Positions 17,551 through 27,071 of a stretch of 64,000 nucleotides of DNA are shown here, one piece after another. Each line of letters begins with the position of its first letter. Position 1 is the first letter of the stretch. This DNA is from Richelia sinica FACHB-800 (lineage in GTDB: Bacteria > Cyanobacteriota > Cyanobacteriia > Cyanobacteriales > Nostocaceae), in assembly GCF_014698825.1 (NCBI RefSeq), contig NZ_JACJTT010000010.1, positions 62,001 to 126,000 on the forward strand, given 5' to 3'. The notes under the pieces are model-generated. The model worked only from the letters and a program-made list of their open reading frames with translations. It was not told where the DNA came from and made no database searches. The translations under genes and the position numbers were made by a program.

Positions 17551-18327
17551 ATGTCAGAATCTTATGGTAAAGATAAATCAAGAGTTGAACGTGAAAAAAG
17601 ATTTCATGATCAACGCTTTGCTGATGATTCTCAGAGAAAAAACAAAGTAGGAAGATTTTATAAAATAACTCAATCTATTAAAACAGAATATGAAAAACTT
17701 TTAATGGATAGCTGTCAAGGTTCATACATTATTGAGTATGGATGCGGAACTGGCAGTTATGCCTTTGCATTAGCTAAAAACGGCGCAACAAAAGTTACAG
17801 GAATTGACATATCTCCAGTAGCTATTGAAATTGCTACTACAAAAGCTATAGATGAAGGGTTAGGAGATAATATTGCTTTTGAGGTTATGAATGCGGAAGA
17901 ATTAAAGTTTGCTCATTCTTCTATAGATTTGATTTGTGGTTCTGGAATTTTACATCATTTAGAATTAAAAAAAGCTATTTTAACAATTGTAGATGTTCTT
18001 CAACCAGAAGGTAAAGCAATTTTTATTGAGCCATTAGGTCATAACATATTGATTAACCTTTTTCGTAGTTTAACACCATCCATTCGCTCGGAAGATGAGC
18101 ATCCACTGTTAAAAGATGATTTAAAATTTTTCAAGACTTACTTTAAAAAGGTAGAAATTAAATATTTTTACTTAACATCTCTGATTGCTAGTCTGACGGT
18201 TGGATTTCCAATATTTAGAATAGTCTTAAGTGTCTTAGAATTTCTAGACCAGATTTTATTTAAGTTACCATTTTTACGTAATCAGGCATGGCAGGTACTA
18301 ATAGTAGTATCAGAACCGATTAAGTAG
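17551..18327 (+). CDS. class I SAM-dependent methyltransferase
   Basis: Contains the motif I sequence IIEYGCGTGSYAFAL (about residues 52-66), an acidic motif (VTGIDISPVAIEIA), a motif II-like DLICGSGILHHL and a downstream FIEPLG. It is a Methyltransf_11-type enzyme of 258 residues with a hydrophobic C-terminal region that may contact membrane or a lipid substrate. It is the last gene of the rightward polymer run and converges with the SMP-30 gene after only 8 bases. It may methylate a sugar; the substrate cannot be read from sequence. Confidence 0.85.
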   Translation: MSESYGKDKSRVEREKRFHDQRFADDSQRKNKVGRFYKITQSIKTEYEKLLMDSCQGSYIIEYGCGTGSYAFALAKNGATKVTGIDISPVAIEIATTKAIDEGLGDNIAFEVMNAEELKFAHSSIDLICGSGILHHLELKKAILTIVDVLQPEGKAIFIEPLGHNILINLFRSLTPSIRSEDEHPLLKDDLKFFKTYFKKVEIKYFYLTSLIASLTVGFPIFRIVLSVLEFLDQILFKLPFLRNQAWQVLIVVSEPIK

Positions 18328-18335
18328 TGATATAT

Positions 18336-19229
18336 TTATACTACTAATTTCATAGGAGAAAATGTATAGGTAGATAATCCAGTCATTGCTGTTGACACAG
18401 AAAATATATCGCCGGAGTAGAAGCTTTTCTGAATTTCTTCTTCACTTAATCCTACAGATGCGCTAGTGATATAAAGTATATCTAAGTTTTCACCACCAAA
18501 AGTGCAGCTAGTTGGACGTTGCACTGGTAAATTTATCCGCCATATTTCCTCACCTTTGGGGTTGAAACAGATCACACACCATCCATCCCACATAGCTGAC
18601 CAAATATTCCCTTGTTGGTCTATTGCTAATCCATCGGGATAAAACGATTCAGTTGTTAAATCTACAAATACCTGGCGATCGCTAATATTGCCTGTGCTAG
18701 GCTCAAATTTGTAGGCGTATATCTGTTTTTGAGCAGAGTCTGTCAGGTAAAAAGTTTTATCATCTGGACTCCAACCTAAGCCATTGGCAATGGTTAATCC
18801 TGTTTCCATTCTATGTAATGAACCATCAGGATCATAGCGATAAAGACTACCTTGGGGTTTACCAGGACACATGGAACCAAACCAGAAACGTCCTTGCGAG
18901 TCACATTTTCCATCATTGAAGCGGTTCTCTGGTAAGTCTGCTTCTACAGATATAATTGGCTCTACTTCACCTGTTTCTGTATTGAGATAAGTTAGCCCAT
19001 TGCGTTGGGCCATAATTAGTCGGTTTTCACCTGCTATTGCTATAGAACCTACCACATCTCCAACATCAAAATATAAATTCTGTCCAGTTACAGAATTAAA
19101 TTTATTGACTCGATGGTTATATATATCAACCCAATACAGCACCTTTTCTGTTGCACTCCAAATCGGTCCCTCTCCTAAACGAGCGCGTGCTGGTAAAACA
19201 TTTGTGATTTGATATTGATGGGAAATCAT
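18336..19229 (-). CDS. SMP-30/gluconolactonase/LRE family protein
   Basis: Six-bladed beta-propeller hydrolase, probably a sugar lactonase, of 297 residues. Metal-ligand segments of the family are visible: the N-terminal GEGPIW glutamate, the asparagine region RFNDGKCDSQGRFWFGSM, the asparagine in IANGLGWSPDD, and the aspartate in YPDGLAIDQQG. It has no signal peptide and should be cytosolic. It is convergent with the exopolysaccharide operon and transcribed from the sigC upstream region, divergently from sigC. The natural lactone is unknown. Confidence 0.88.
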   Translation of the reverse strand: MISHQYQITNVLPARARLGEGPIWSATEKVLYWVDIYNHRVNKFNSVTGQNLYFDVGDVVGSIAIAGENRLIMAQRNGLTYLNTETGEVEPIISVEADLPENRFNDGKCDSQGRFWFGSMCPGKPQGSLYRYDPDGSLHRMETGLTIANGLGWSPDDKTFYLTDSAQKQIYAYKFEPSTGNISDRQVFVDLTTESFYPDGLAIDQQGNIWSAMWDGWCVICFNPKGEEIWRINLPVQRPTSCTFGGENLDILYITSASVGLSEEEIQKSFYSGDIFSVSTAMTGLSTYTFSPMKLVV

Positions 19230-19928
19230 AAATAACTAGATTACAAGGTATATAGTATCAAATTTAACTGTAATACTCAACTTTTTTTAATTTATTTAGG
19301 AGAAGATTATCATTGCTATTGCTTAACTGATGGGTGATGGAAGCTTTTTCATCGCTCCTGGATCAAATTTCAGTATTAATGTATTTTATGTTTTAATTTC
19401 TTAATTAAGATACCGCAATAACTCTGTACTAGATTGTCTCATACAACTTTTTTTGATCTTATTCGTCATCAAAAATAATTGTATTTTTCAGTATTTTATC
19501 CCTTGCGAGTGGAAAGAACACCAGGGCATACCTCGAAAAAATTGTTAAATTGTCAGGAAATTACCCTGAAAGTCTTGTAATTATAGCTATCTAGTTTATA
19601 ATCACGATAATTACTCGGAATAGAATTATACTTAGTAACAAAAAGAACATTTAATATATTTCATTAAAGTGGTTTTTACTAAGTATTATTTAATCTGAAA
19701 GTATAACTGGAGCTTTTAATAGCTATAGGTTCACCCAAAAAAGCTACAGTAATAGATGCATTTTAAGATGTATCTAAATACACAAAGTGCAATTTATCTA
19801 AAGAATTGTACAGGAACCCTCAACTGTGTTAGTTCTTCGTGAATTACGGGAACAATAGCAATAGTTGATTAGCTGACCGTAATTTTAGCTGACCGTAATC
19901 TATTGTTACCTGGAGCAATTAAGACGTT
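19230..19928. promoter_or_regulatory. divergent control region between the SMP-30 gene and sigC
   Basis: About 700 AT-rich bases without a credible reading frame. A candidate promoter TTGTAA (19575-19580) with TATAAT (19597-19602), 16 bases apart, would give a sigC leader of roughly 320 bases. Close to the sigC start lies a 15-base direct repeat, listed separately. Confidence 0.45.
19869..19899 (+). repeat. 15-bp direct repeat in the sigC leader
   Basis: TTAGCTGACCGTAAT occurs at 19869-19883 and again at 19885-19899, separated by one T, giving a 16-base period. It lies 29 bases before the sigC ATG. This could be a two-site operator or a translational control element; the exact identity of the copies argues for function or very recent duplication. 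Confidence 0.8.
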
Positions 19929-21182
19929 ATGCCCGCAACATCTTTTGACACTGATGCTGTCTTCGATACCGAACCTTCCAACCAGATATTAGAGGCGGAT
20001 CTTGGGGTTGATGAAAGTGATTTGACTCTAGATGATCTACAGGAGTTGGAGATAGCTGCTGTTGATGCCAATCTTTTGACTGCTAGCTCAACTAACCGTC
20101 GTAGCACAGATTTAGTGCGATTGTACCTGCAAGAAATTGGTCGGGTACGGTTGTTAGGAAGGGATGAAGAAGTTTCTGAAGCGCAAAAAGTTCAACGCTA
20201 CTTGCGGTTGCGGACAGTGCTGGCTAATGCGGCTAAGGATGGGGATGTAGTGATTACACCCTACTTGCGCTTAATTGAGGTGCAAGAACGTTTAGCCTCA
20301 GAATTAGGACATCGCCCTTCTTTAGAAAGATGGGCAGCAACAGCTGGTGTGAATGTATCTGATCTCAAACCAATTTTGGGAGAAGGTAAACGACGCTGGG
20401 CAGAAATTGCCAAATTGACTGTAGAAGAACTGGAGAAAATTCAATCCCAGGGACTGCAAGCAAAAGCCCACATGATTAAAGCCAATTTGCGGCTAGTGGT
20501 ATCTGTTGCGAAGAAATATCAAAATCGTGGTTTGGAATTATTGGATTTGGTGCAAGAAGGAACGTTAGGGTTGGAGCGAGCGGTTGAAAAGTTTGACCCA
20601 ACCAAAGGTTACCGTTTTAGTACCTATGCTTATTGGTGGATTCGCCAGGGTATCACTAGAGCGATCGCTACCTCTAGCCGGACTATTCGCCTCCCTGTTC
20701 ATATTACCGAAAAACTGAACAAAATTAAGAAAGCACAACGGAAAATAGCCCAGGAAAAAGGTCGGACTCCTACCTTAGAAGACTTGGCTGTGGAATTAGA
20801 AATGACACCTACCCAAGTGCGGGAAGTTCTACTCAGAGTTCCTCGTTCGGTTTCTTTGGAGACTAAAGTCGGAAAAGATAAGGATACCGAATTAGGGGAA
20901 TTGCTAGAAACTGATGGCATTACACCCGAAGAAATGTTGATGAGAGAATCTTTACATAAAGATTTACAACATTTGCTGGCTGATTTAACTAGCCGCGAAC
21001 GGGATGTCATCTTGATGCGCTTTGGTTTAGCCGATGGTCATTCTTACTCTTTAGCAGAAATTGGTCGGGCACTTGACCTATCACGGGAACGTGTCAGACA
21101 AATTGAATCTAAAGCGTTGCAAAAACTGCGCCAACCTAAACGTCGTAATCTAATCCGTGATTACCTAGAGTCCCTGAGTTAG
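19929..21182 (+). CDS. sigC: group 2 RNA polymerase sigma factor, SigC-type
   Basis: A 417-residue sigma-70 family protein. Region 1.2 is TDLVRLYLQEIGRVRLL. Region 2 includes LRLVVSVAKKYQNRGLELLDLVQEG, GYRFSTYAYWWIRQ and ITRAIA. Region 4 has the helix-turn-helix SLAEIGRALDLSRERVRQIE. The N-terminal acidic extension (about residues 1-58) and the extended spacer between regions 1.2 and 2.1 are typical of cyanobacterial SigC rather than the principal SigA. The adjacent furA gene matches the sigC-furA arrangement of Anabaena. The ATG is preceded by TGGAGC. Symbol assigned from protein resemblance and synteny. Confidence 0.85.
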   Translation: MPATSFDTDAVFDTEPSNQILEADLGVDESDLTLDDLQELEIAAVDANLLTASSTNRRSTDLVRLYLQEIGRVRLLGRDEEVSEAQKVQRYLRLRTVLANAAKDGDVVITPYLRLIEVQERLASELGHRPSLERWAATAGVNVSDLKPILGEGKRRWAEIAKLTVEELEKIQSQGLQAKAHMIKANLRLVVSVAKKYQNRGLELLDLVQEGTLGLERAVEKFDPTKGYRFSTYAYWWIRQGITRAIATSSRTIRLPVHITEKLNKIKKAQRKIAQEKGRTPTLEDLAVELEMTPTQVREVLLRVPRSVSLETKVGKDKDTELGELLETDGITPEEMLMRESLHKDLQHLLADLTSRERDVILMRFGLADGHSYSLAEIGRALDLSRERVRQIESKALQKLRQPKRRNLIRDYLESLS

Positions 21183-21379
21183 TCATCAACTTCAGGCAGG
21201 CAAAAAAGGATCTTGAATTGGGATAGGGTTGATTGTTACCAATCTGTTTACCTGAACTGACATAACACCATCCCATATTTTCAAGCATCTAATGTAGGGA
21301 TATTAGCTGTATTTGATGACAGGGACATTTTTCTTGATCCCCATAGCATTTAGTAAATATTCTCAATAAGCTATGATTG

Positions 21380-21409
21380 TTGCAAATCAGGTGAGACATT
21401 TGCTATATT
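21380..21409 (+). promoter_or_regulatory. candidate furA promoter
   Basis: TTGCAA (21380-21385) and TATATT (21404-21409) are 18 bases apart and lie about 35 bases before the furA ATG. The surrounding AT-rich sequence could also hold a FurA autoregulation site. Assignment is by eye. Confidence 0.4.
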
Positions 21410-22008
21410 CTCAACTAACGGGCTTTGTTGAGAAAATTTAGTATGACTGTCTACACAACTACTTCCTTAAAGGCAGAACTAAACGAAAGAGGCTGGCGTT
21501 TAACTCCCCAGCGTGAAACAATTCTACACATTTTTCAAGAGCTTCCGCAAGGCGAACATTTAAGTGCAGAGGATCTTTATCATCGCTTAGACAGTGATGG
21601 AGAAGGGATTAGTCTGTCAACGATCTATCGGACTTTAAAGCTGATGGCGAGAATGGGGATTTTGCGGGAGTTGGAATTAGGTGAAGGGCATAAACATTAT
21701 GAAATCAACCAACCTTACCCTCATCACCATCATCATTTGATTTGTGTAAAATGCAACAGCACAATTGAGTTTAAAAATGACTCAATTTTAAAAATTGGCG
21801 CAAAAACTGCCCAAAAAGAAGGTTTTCATTTACTTGACTGCCAGTTAACTATTCATGCGGTGTGTCCAAAGTGCCAAAGGGCATTGATGCCGCTTTAGCA
21901 CTAAATTGAAACCATAAAGCTAATTTAATGCAATGACACCATCAGATCATTTGCCGTTATTGGAGAGCTAATCAACTGGATGGGAATTTTTCTGCTAGAT
22001 GGCGGATG
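21400..22008 (-). ncRNA. possible antisense RNA to furA by read-through (alpha-furA-like)
   Basis: In Anabaena sp. PCC 7120 a long antisense RNA (alpha-furA) arises by read-through of the convergent peptidoglycan-binding protein gene across furA. Here the same gene order is conserved, the convergent stops are 110 bases apart, and I see no hairpin plus T-run on the minus strand between them. The RNA itself is inferred and its limits are arbitrary. Confidence 0.3.
21443..21898 (+). CDS. furA: ferric uptake regulator FurA
   Basis: Iron- and redox-responsive DNA-binding repressor of 151 residues. The N-terminal winged-helix domain includes GWRLTPQRETIL and ISLSTIYRTLKLM. The metal-binding part has the HHHHH run, followed by CVKC and CPKC, the two CXXC motifs of cyanobacterial FurA. 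The ATG at 21443 (MTVYTTTSLKAEL) matches the family start; an in-frame TTG six codons upstream is unlikely. It follows sigC by 260 bases on the same strand and converges with the peptidoglycan-binding protein gene. Regulated by its own promoter, possibly by co-transcription with sigC, and possibly by antisense transcription. Confidence 0.95.
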   Translation: MTVYTTTSLKAELNERGWRLTPQRETILHIFQELPQGEHLSAEDLYHRLDSDGEGISLSTIYRTLKLMARMGILRELELGEGHKHYEINQPYPHHHHHLICVKCNSTIEFKNDSILKIGAKTAQKEGFHLLDCQLTIHAVCPKCQRALMPL

Positions 22009-23118
22009 CTAAAAGCTTCCGCTTCTAATATCTTTGAGATTAACACCGTAAAATTCTTGAGCTTGCTTAATGGCTTTGGTTGTATCCTTGGACATCACAC
22101 CATTGAGTGGGCCTTTGTAGAAACCTCGTTCTTGTAGTCTGCGCTGAATTTCCAAGGTATTGAAATCGCTTTTAGGTGATGTTCTCACTAATCTATGTAA
22201 CTTCGACCGAGTTGTGGGGCCAGCAACACCGTTAACATCTAAATCATGATCCTTTTGAAAGCGGCTAACGGCATCAGCAGTATAAGAGCCATAGTAGCCA
22301 TTGGGTTCTCCTTCTAGATAACCAGCTTTAATTAATTGCTCTTGGAGAACTCTCACGGCTTCACCGCGATTACCAAGGCGAAGCTGGTCACGATTAGAAG
22401 TCTTTTTGGGTGTTTCTTGAGCACCTCCCACTCCCAAGGGGGGTAACTTGGCTAGGGTAGCTGGGCCAACTACACCGTCTGGGGTTAATTTATAAGCTGT
22501 TTGGAAGCGTTTCACAGCTTCTTCGGTAATGGGTCCGAAAATACCAGTGGCGTTGCCATAATAAAAGCCGGCAATTCTTAAACGTTCTTGTAAAACTCTA
22601 ACTTTTTCCCCTTCATCTCCTTTGGAGAGAATTTGGGTATCTGAGCTTTGTTTGGTGGGAGAGGTATTGGTGCGGGTTGTAGTAGTGACTTGGGTAGTGG
22701 GGGGTTTAGTGGTGCTGATGGTTCGAGATTGGGGTTTTTTCGGCCAAGTTTCTAGTTTTTGCAGTGTAGTGGACTTGGCAACACCGTTAACTGGTAACCC
22801 TGCTGCCTGTTGAAAACGTCTGACGGCCGTTTCTGTGGAAGCATCATATACTTGGGTGATGGGCGCTTGATAAAAACCTGCTTGTTTTAATTTCATTTGC
22901 AGATTTCTGACAGAGGGGCCTTGGTCGCCTTTTTCCAAGGCTAAAACACTACTCACCGCACTGAGGATAGATAAAGTCAGTGCCAGGGGAAGCATATATT
23001 TCCAGGCTTTGCTGGAAAGCCGCTTCCAGTCTGGTGCTACAGAACTAAGGCACACCAATTCATGAGATGCGCTGTCTTCATAGGCGAAAGCCAAGTGTAA
23101 ATAAGCGAGATTCTCCAT
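22009..23118 (-). CDS. peptidoglycan-binding domain protein (alr1690-like)
   Basis: A 369-residue envelope protein. A cytosolic N-terminal segment of about 38 residues is followed by one membrane helix (about 40-60). Then come peptidoglycan-binding domains, each with the R.LQ..L...GFY and F....L..NGV..P.T pattern, at about 62-110, 165-215 and 245-295, and a shorter degenerate fourth at about 310-345. A Thr/Ser-rich linker (about 120-155) separates the first two. No catalytic domain is attached, so it probably anchors at the cell wall. It starts 18 bases after cobN and is likely co-transcribed with it. Its position opposite furA corresponds to alr1690 of Anabaena 7120. Confidence 0.85.
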   Translation of the reverse strand: MENLAYLHLAFAYEDSASHELVCLSSVAPDWKRLSSKAWKYMLPLALTLSILSAVSSVLALEKGDQGPSVRNLQMKLKQAGFYQAPITQVYDASTETAVRRFQQAAGLPVNGVAKSTTLQKLETWPKKPQSRTISTTKPPTTQVTTTTRTNTSPTKQSSDTQILSKGDEGEKVRVLQERLRIAGFYYGNATGIFGPITEEAVKRFQTAYKLTPDGVVGPATLAKLPPLGVGGAQETPKKTSNRDQLRLGNRGEAVRVLQEQLIKAGYLEGEPNGYYGSYTADAVSRFQKDHDLDVNGVAGPTTRSKLHRLVRTSPKSDFNTLEIQRRLQERGFYKGPLNGVMSKDTTKAIKQAQEFYGVNLKDIRSGSF

Positions 23119-23136
23119 TTTTGTTTCCTAAAGCAC

Positions 23137-26100
23137 TTACTTTTCTTCGATGGCAGCTTCTGCTTGATGTACTAAATTTCGTAGATTTTCCAGTGTTTCT
23201 ATACTTACATCCTGCCATAAATGGCGTTGATGTGCTTCTAGTAATCTTTCAGCAATGTCACGTAATGCCCAAGGATTATGTTGTTGAATGAATCCACAGA
23301 CTACAGAATCTTGTAAATATGCCTCCATGATGCCCTGATACATATGGTCTTCTACGCAGTTAGCTGTAGCATCGTAGGCGAATAAAAAATCGACGGTAGC
23401 TGCCATTTCAAATGCACCTTTATAGCCGTGACGCATCGCGCCGGCAATCCATTTAGGATTTACGACGCGGGAACGATATACCCGTGCAATTTCTGCGGAG
23501 AGTTGGCGGACTTTGGGTTGAGCAGGTGTGGAATTGTCTCCAAAATAGGTGTGGGGGTTTTTCCCTTGGAGAGAGCGCACCGCTGCTGTTAATCCACCTT
23601 GAAATTGATAATAATCGTCGGAATCGAGTAAATCATGTTCGCGATTGTCTTGATTGTGCAACACTATTTGCATTTGTAGCAAGCGTTGCTGAAATGCTTC
23701 GGGAGAGGTGACAGGAATGCCCTTGTCTGTTCCCTGATTACCGGGATAGGCGTAACAACTCCAATTCAGATAAGCACGGGCTAAGTCTTGGTCATCTTGC
23801 CAGTTTTGGGAGGCAATTAAGCCTTGGAGTCCAGCACCGTAAGCACCGGGTTGGGAGCCAAAAACACGGTAGAGCGATCGCTCTGTGGCTGTTTCTACAG
23901 GTAAACCCTGTTGTATCCAAGACATCTGGTCTTGGCGGACTGTGGCGGCTAGGGGGTTATCTTCGGCTGGTTCATCTAGGGCGGCTACCGCTGCCACAGC
24001 TTGGGAAAATAAATCGATTAAATTGGGGAAGGCATCCCGAAAAAATCCAGAAATTCTTAAGGTGACATCAACACGGGGGCGGCCTAAGTATGATAATGGC
24101 AAAATCTCAAAATCTACGACTCGTCTAGCTGCACCATCCCAGACAGGTTGGACACCAATTAACGCTAATGCCTCGGCAATGTCATCTCCACCAGTCCGCA
24201 TGGTCGCAGTTCCCCACAGGGATAAACCTAAGGTTTTTGGATACTCACCATGTTCTTGGGTGTAAGTTTCAATTAAGGTTTCGGCGGCTTTTCTGCCTAC
24301 ATCCCAAGCTGTTTCTGTGGGGATGGCACGAATATCAACAGCATAAAAGTTTTTACCTGTGGGTAGCACTTCCGGGCGACCCCTGGTAGGTGCACCAGAA
24401 GCCGCACTAGGGACGTATTTTCCATCTAAGCCCCGTAAGAGGTTGGTGATTTCTAGTTCCGTTTGCTGGAGGTCTGGAAGGAGTTTGCTGGCAATCCAGT
24501 GAAGAGTGCGGTTGATTTCTGGGTATTGGTGGGTGGGAGGGGTATTGGTGATGATTTCCTCCACGAAAGTAGCGGCTTGTGTTTCCAGCAGTGCCACCAC
24601 ATCGCCAATGGTGCGGCAGGATTTAAGGTTAGCTTCTAGGTGTAAAGGTGCTGTGTGACTTTGGGGTAGGGTGAAGTGGGTGGAGAAATTTGTAGTTAAA
24701 GGGTCGAAGTCTAAACCCCAATCTTGAGCGATCGCACGGGTGAAGCCGATAGAATAACGATTAGGAATGCGAGCGATGGCCACGATTAAATCTCGCAGTT
24801 GTCGATCTTGGGGACATTGACCAAAAATATGTAAGCCATCCCGGATTTGGGCTTCTTTTAATTCGCACAGATAACCATCTAGAGAATTTAAGATTGATGA
24901 TTCAAAGTTGGCAATATCCTGTGCTTCCTTAATTCCCAAATCCCGATAAAGATTTTCTTTAATCACCAATTCCCGAATGCGATCGCCTAAAGTAGATAGG
25001 CGTGACGGATCTAAACTTTCTGCTTCATAATACTCATCTATTAAATTTTCCACCTGCTGCAAAGCCCCATAGAGTTCAGCGCGGGTCATGGGTGGTGTGA
25101 GGTGGTCAATAATTACAGCTTGGGCCCGACGTTTGGCTTGGGAACCTTCACCAGGGTCATTCACAATAAATGGGTAGAGGTGGGGCATGGGGCCAAAAGC
25201 CACTTCTGAATAACAATTACTCGATAACGCCACACTTTTACCTGGTAGCCATTCCAAATTGCCATGTTTTCCCACATGAACTACCGCATCTGCACCAAAA
25301 CAAGAGTCATGTTTTTGCCGCAGCCAATGATAAAAAGCTAAATAATGATGGGTTGGTGGCAAATCTGGCGCGTGATAATTCAAGCTAGGGTCAATATCAT
25401 AACCCCGCGATGGTTGTACCCCGACAAAGACGTTGCCCAATTGCACACCAGCAATGGGAATGGCTGAAGCAAAATACCCTGTATCTATTTCTCCATCACC
25501 AGGTAAACCCCAACGGGCAATTATTCCTTCCTGGACAACTGGTGGTAAGGTCGCAAAATACTCTTGATATTCTCCCCAGCTTAAACTCTGCTGTACAGGT
25601 TTCCAGTCCCTTCCCTCTGGGTCGTTGGTAACACCATCAGTTAGCAGTTGAATTAACTCGTCTCCAGTGGCAGGAATATTATCTACTTGATACCCAGCCA
25701 ACTTTAAAGCCTGGAGAATTTCTACACAACTAGCTGGAGTATCTAAACCCACACCATTAGCCAAACGACCGTTGGTATTGGGATAATTAGCCAAAATTAA
25801 AGCTATACGCCGTTCCTGGGGTGGTTTGTGGCGGAGATTGGCCCAGTTGGCAGCTAATTGGGCTACAAATTCAATGCGATCGCTCACTGGTTCATAAACT
25901 ACCACATCTGTCTCTAAATCCAAATTCCGAGTTTGTAAGGATTTAAATGAAACTGCACGGCTAATAATTCTGCCATCTACTTCCGGTAAAGCCACATTCA
26001 TCGCTATGTCACGGGGAGTCAGCCCTTGCATCTGTGACTCCCACTGTTCCACAGAACTAGCGCACAAAATCACCTGCAACACAGGTACATTTAATTTTTC

Positions 26101-26979
26101 CCACAGTTCTGTTTCTGGGGTTTCCGTGTCTAACCGAGCTAGGGAAAAACTGGTAGTATTTAATAATACTGAAATAGGTTCTAGATCCTTCGGGTGAAAT
26201 AACTCTTGTAATTCTTCACTGACATTTGCTTCCCGTAAGGAAGAAACAAACACAGGTACAGGGTGTAAATTTTTCTGTACCAAAGCTGTACATAAAGCAT
26301 CTATAACCTTGATATTCCCTGCCAAATAATGAGCGCGATAAAAGAGGATACCAACTTTAGCTGAGGTAGAGGAAACGTCAGAAATTGATAATTTGTAATT
26401 TTCATCCAGTTCTGCCATCTCCCGTCTTAATTTCCACTCATAGAAACCTACACGGGGAACGCTTCGGGGTGGGTTAGGGTGAAAATTAGTGGACAAACAA
26501 TTATCAGTAACAAATTTGAGGGCATTGACAAAATTTTCCACACCCCCTTCACTAAAGTAGCGCCAGACTTGGTTAACAATACTTATAGAAATTGTTGATT
26601 GAGACATTAAATCTGGATCAAGAGCATCGTCTCCTGGCATTACAATTAGGGTTGTACTATTACGTTGCACAATTTCTTGAACAACCTCTAAACCGTAAGA
26701 CCAGTAAGCACGTCCCCCTAATAGACGCAAAATAATTACTTGGGCAGATTCTAAGACTTGTTCGCTATAAGCATCTATAGTGATTTGTTGCTGTAGTTGT
26801 AGGAGGTTAGCAACTCTGAATGCGGGAAAGTTAGGAGGTAATTTGGAAACCGCAGCTGCCAGAGTTTGAATATCAGTATCAGCAGATGTAATTAATACTA
26901 AAGGAGCCGGAGTTTGCTCAACAAAAATTACACCTTCTGACTGATTCCATCCTACCGATGAGGTATTTATACGATGCAT
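23137..26979 (-). CDS. cobN: cobaltochelatase subunit CobN
   Basis: Large ATP-dependent chelatase subunit that binds the corrin and inserts cobalt in the aerobic-type cobalamin pathway. The length of 1280 residues and family segments such as VGFYEWKLRREM, VVHVGKHGNLEWLPGKS, PSRGYDIDPSLNYHAPDLPPTHHYLAFY and RHGYKGAFEMAATVD near the end identify it as CobN rather than the magnesium chelatase BchH/ChlH. The AAA+ partners are not in the window. The ATG is the first codon after a short divergent gap with the GAF kinase; no ribosome binding site is obvious. No cobalamin riboswitch can be seen upstream, where only about 90 bases are available. Confidence 0.92.
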   Translation of the reverse strand: MHRINTSSVGWNQSEGVIFVEQTPAPLVLITSADTDIQTLAAAVSKLPPNFPAFRVANLLQLQQQITIDAYSEQVLESAQVIILRLLGGRAYWSYGLEVVQEIVQRNSTTLIVMPGDDALDPDLMSQSTISISIVNQVWRYFSEGGVENFVNALKFVTDNCLSTNFHPNPPRSVPRVGFYEWKLRREMAELDENYKLSISDVSSTSAKVGILFYRAHYLAGNIKVIDALCTALVQKNLHPVPVFVSSLREANVSEELQELFHPKDLEPISVLLNTTSFSLARLDTETPETELWEKLNVPVLQVILCASSVEQWESQMQGLTPRDIAMNVALPEVDGRIISRAVSFKSLQTRNLDLETDVVVYEPVSDRIEFVAQLAANWANLRHKPPQERRIALILANYPNTNGRLANGVGLDTPASCVEILQALKLAGYQVDNIPATGDELIQLLTDGVTNDPEGRDWKPVQQSLSWGEYQEYFATLPPVVQEGIIARWGLPGDGEIDTGYFASAIPIAGVQLGNVFVGVQPSRGYDIDPSLNYHAPDLPPTHHYLAFYHWLRQKHDSCFGADAVVHVGKHGNLEWLPGKSVALSSNCYSEVAFGPMPHLYPFIVNDPGEGSQAKRRAQAVIIDHLTPPMTRAELYGALQQVENLIDEYYEAESLDPSRLSTLGDRIRELVIKENLYRDLGIKEAQDIANFESSILNSLDGYLCELKEAQIRDGLHIFGQCPQDRQLRDLIVAIARIPNRYSIGFTRAIAQDWGLDFDPLTTNFSTHFTLPQSHTAPLHLEANLKSCRTIGDVVALLETQAATFVEEIITNTPPTHQYPEINRTLHWIASKLLPDLQQTELEITNLLRGLDGKYVPSAASGAPTRGRPEVLPTGKNFYAVDIRAIPTETAWDVGRKAAETLIETYTQEHGEYPKTLGLSLWGTATMRTGGDDIAEALALIGVQPVWDGAARRVVDFEILPLSYLGRPRVDVTLRISGFFRDAFPNLIDLFSQAVAAVAALDEPAEDNPLAATVRQDQMSWIQQGLPVETATERSLYRVFGSQPGAYGAGLQGLIASQNWQDDQDLARAYLNWSCYAYPGNQGTDKGIPVTSPEAFQQRLLQMQIVLHNQDNREHDLLDSDDYYQFQGGLTAAVRSLQGKNPHTYFGDNSTPAQPKVRQLSAEIARVYRSRVVNPKWIAGAMRHGYKGAFEMAATVDFLFAYDATANCVEDHMYQGIMEAYLQDSVVCGFIQQHNPWALRDIAERLLEAHQRHLWQDVSIETLENLRNLVHQAEAAIEEK

Positions 26980-27071
26980 AAAATTGTGTGATCACCTTAA
27001 ACTATTGGTTAGTACACAAGCAAAATAGACATTTTTCACCAGCATTTAGCCCCTCTCCCCAGACTTTTACA

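Noticed and set aside
23885-24265. Long open frame on the plus strand within cobN
   Set aside because: It lies opposite conserved cobN coding sequence and its product has no recognisable fold; similar shadows occur in the tamB-like gene.
26980-27071. Cobalamin riboswitch upstream of cobN
   Set aside because: The divergent gap is only about 90 bases and shows neither the B12-box nor the expected multi-stem structure.
26988-27071. GTG start for the GAF kinase giving 28 extra residues
   Set aside because: It lies 8 bases from the divergent cobN start and leaves no room for promoters; the ATG at 27072 fits better.
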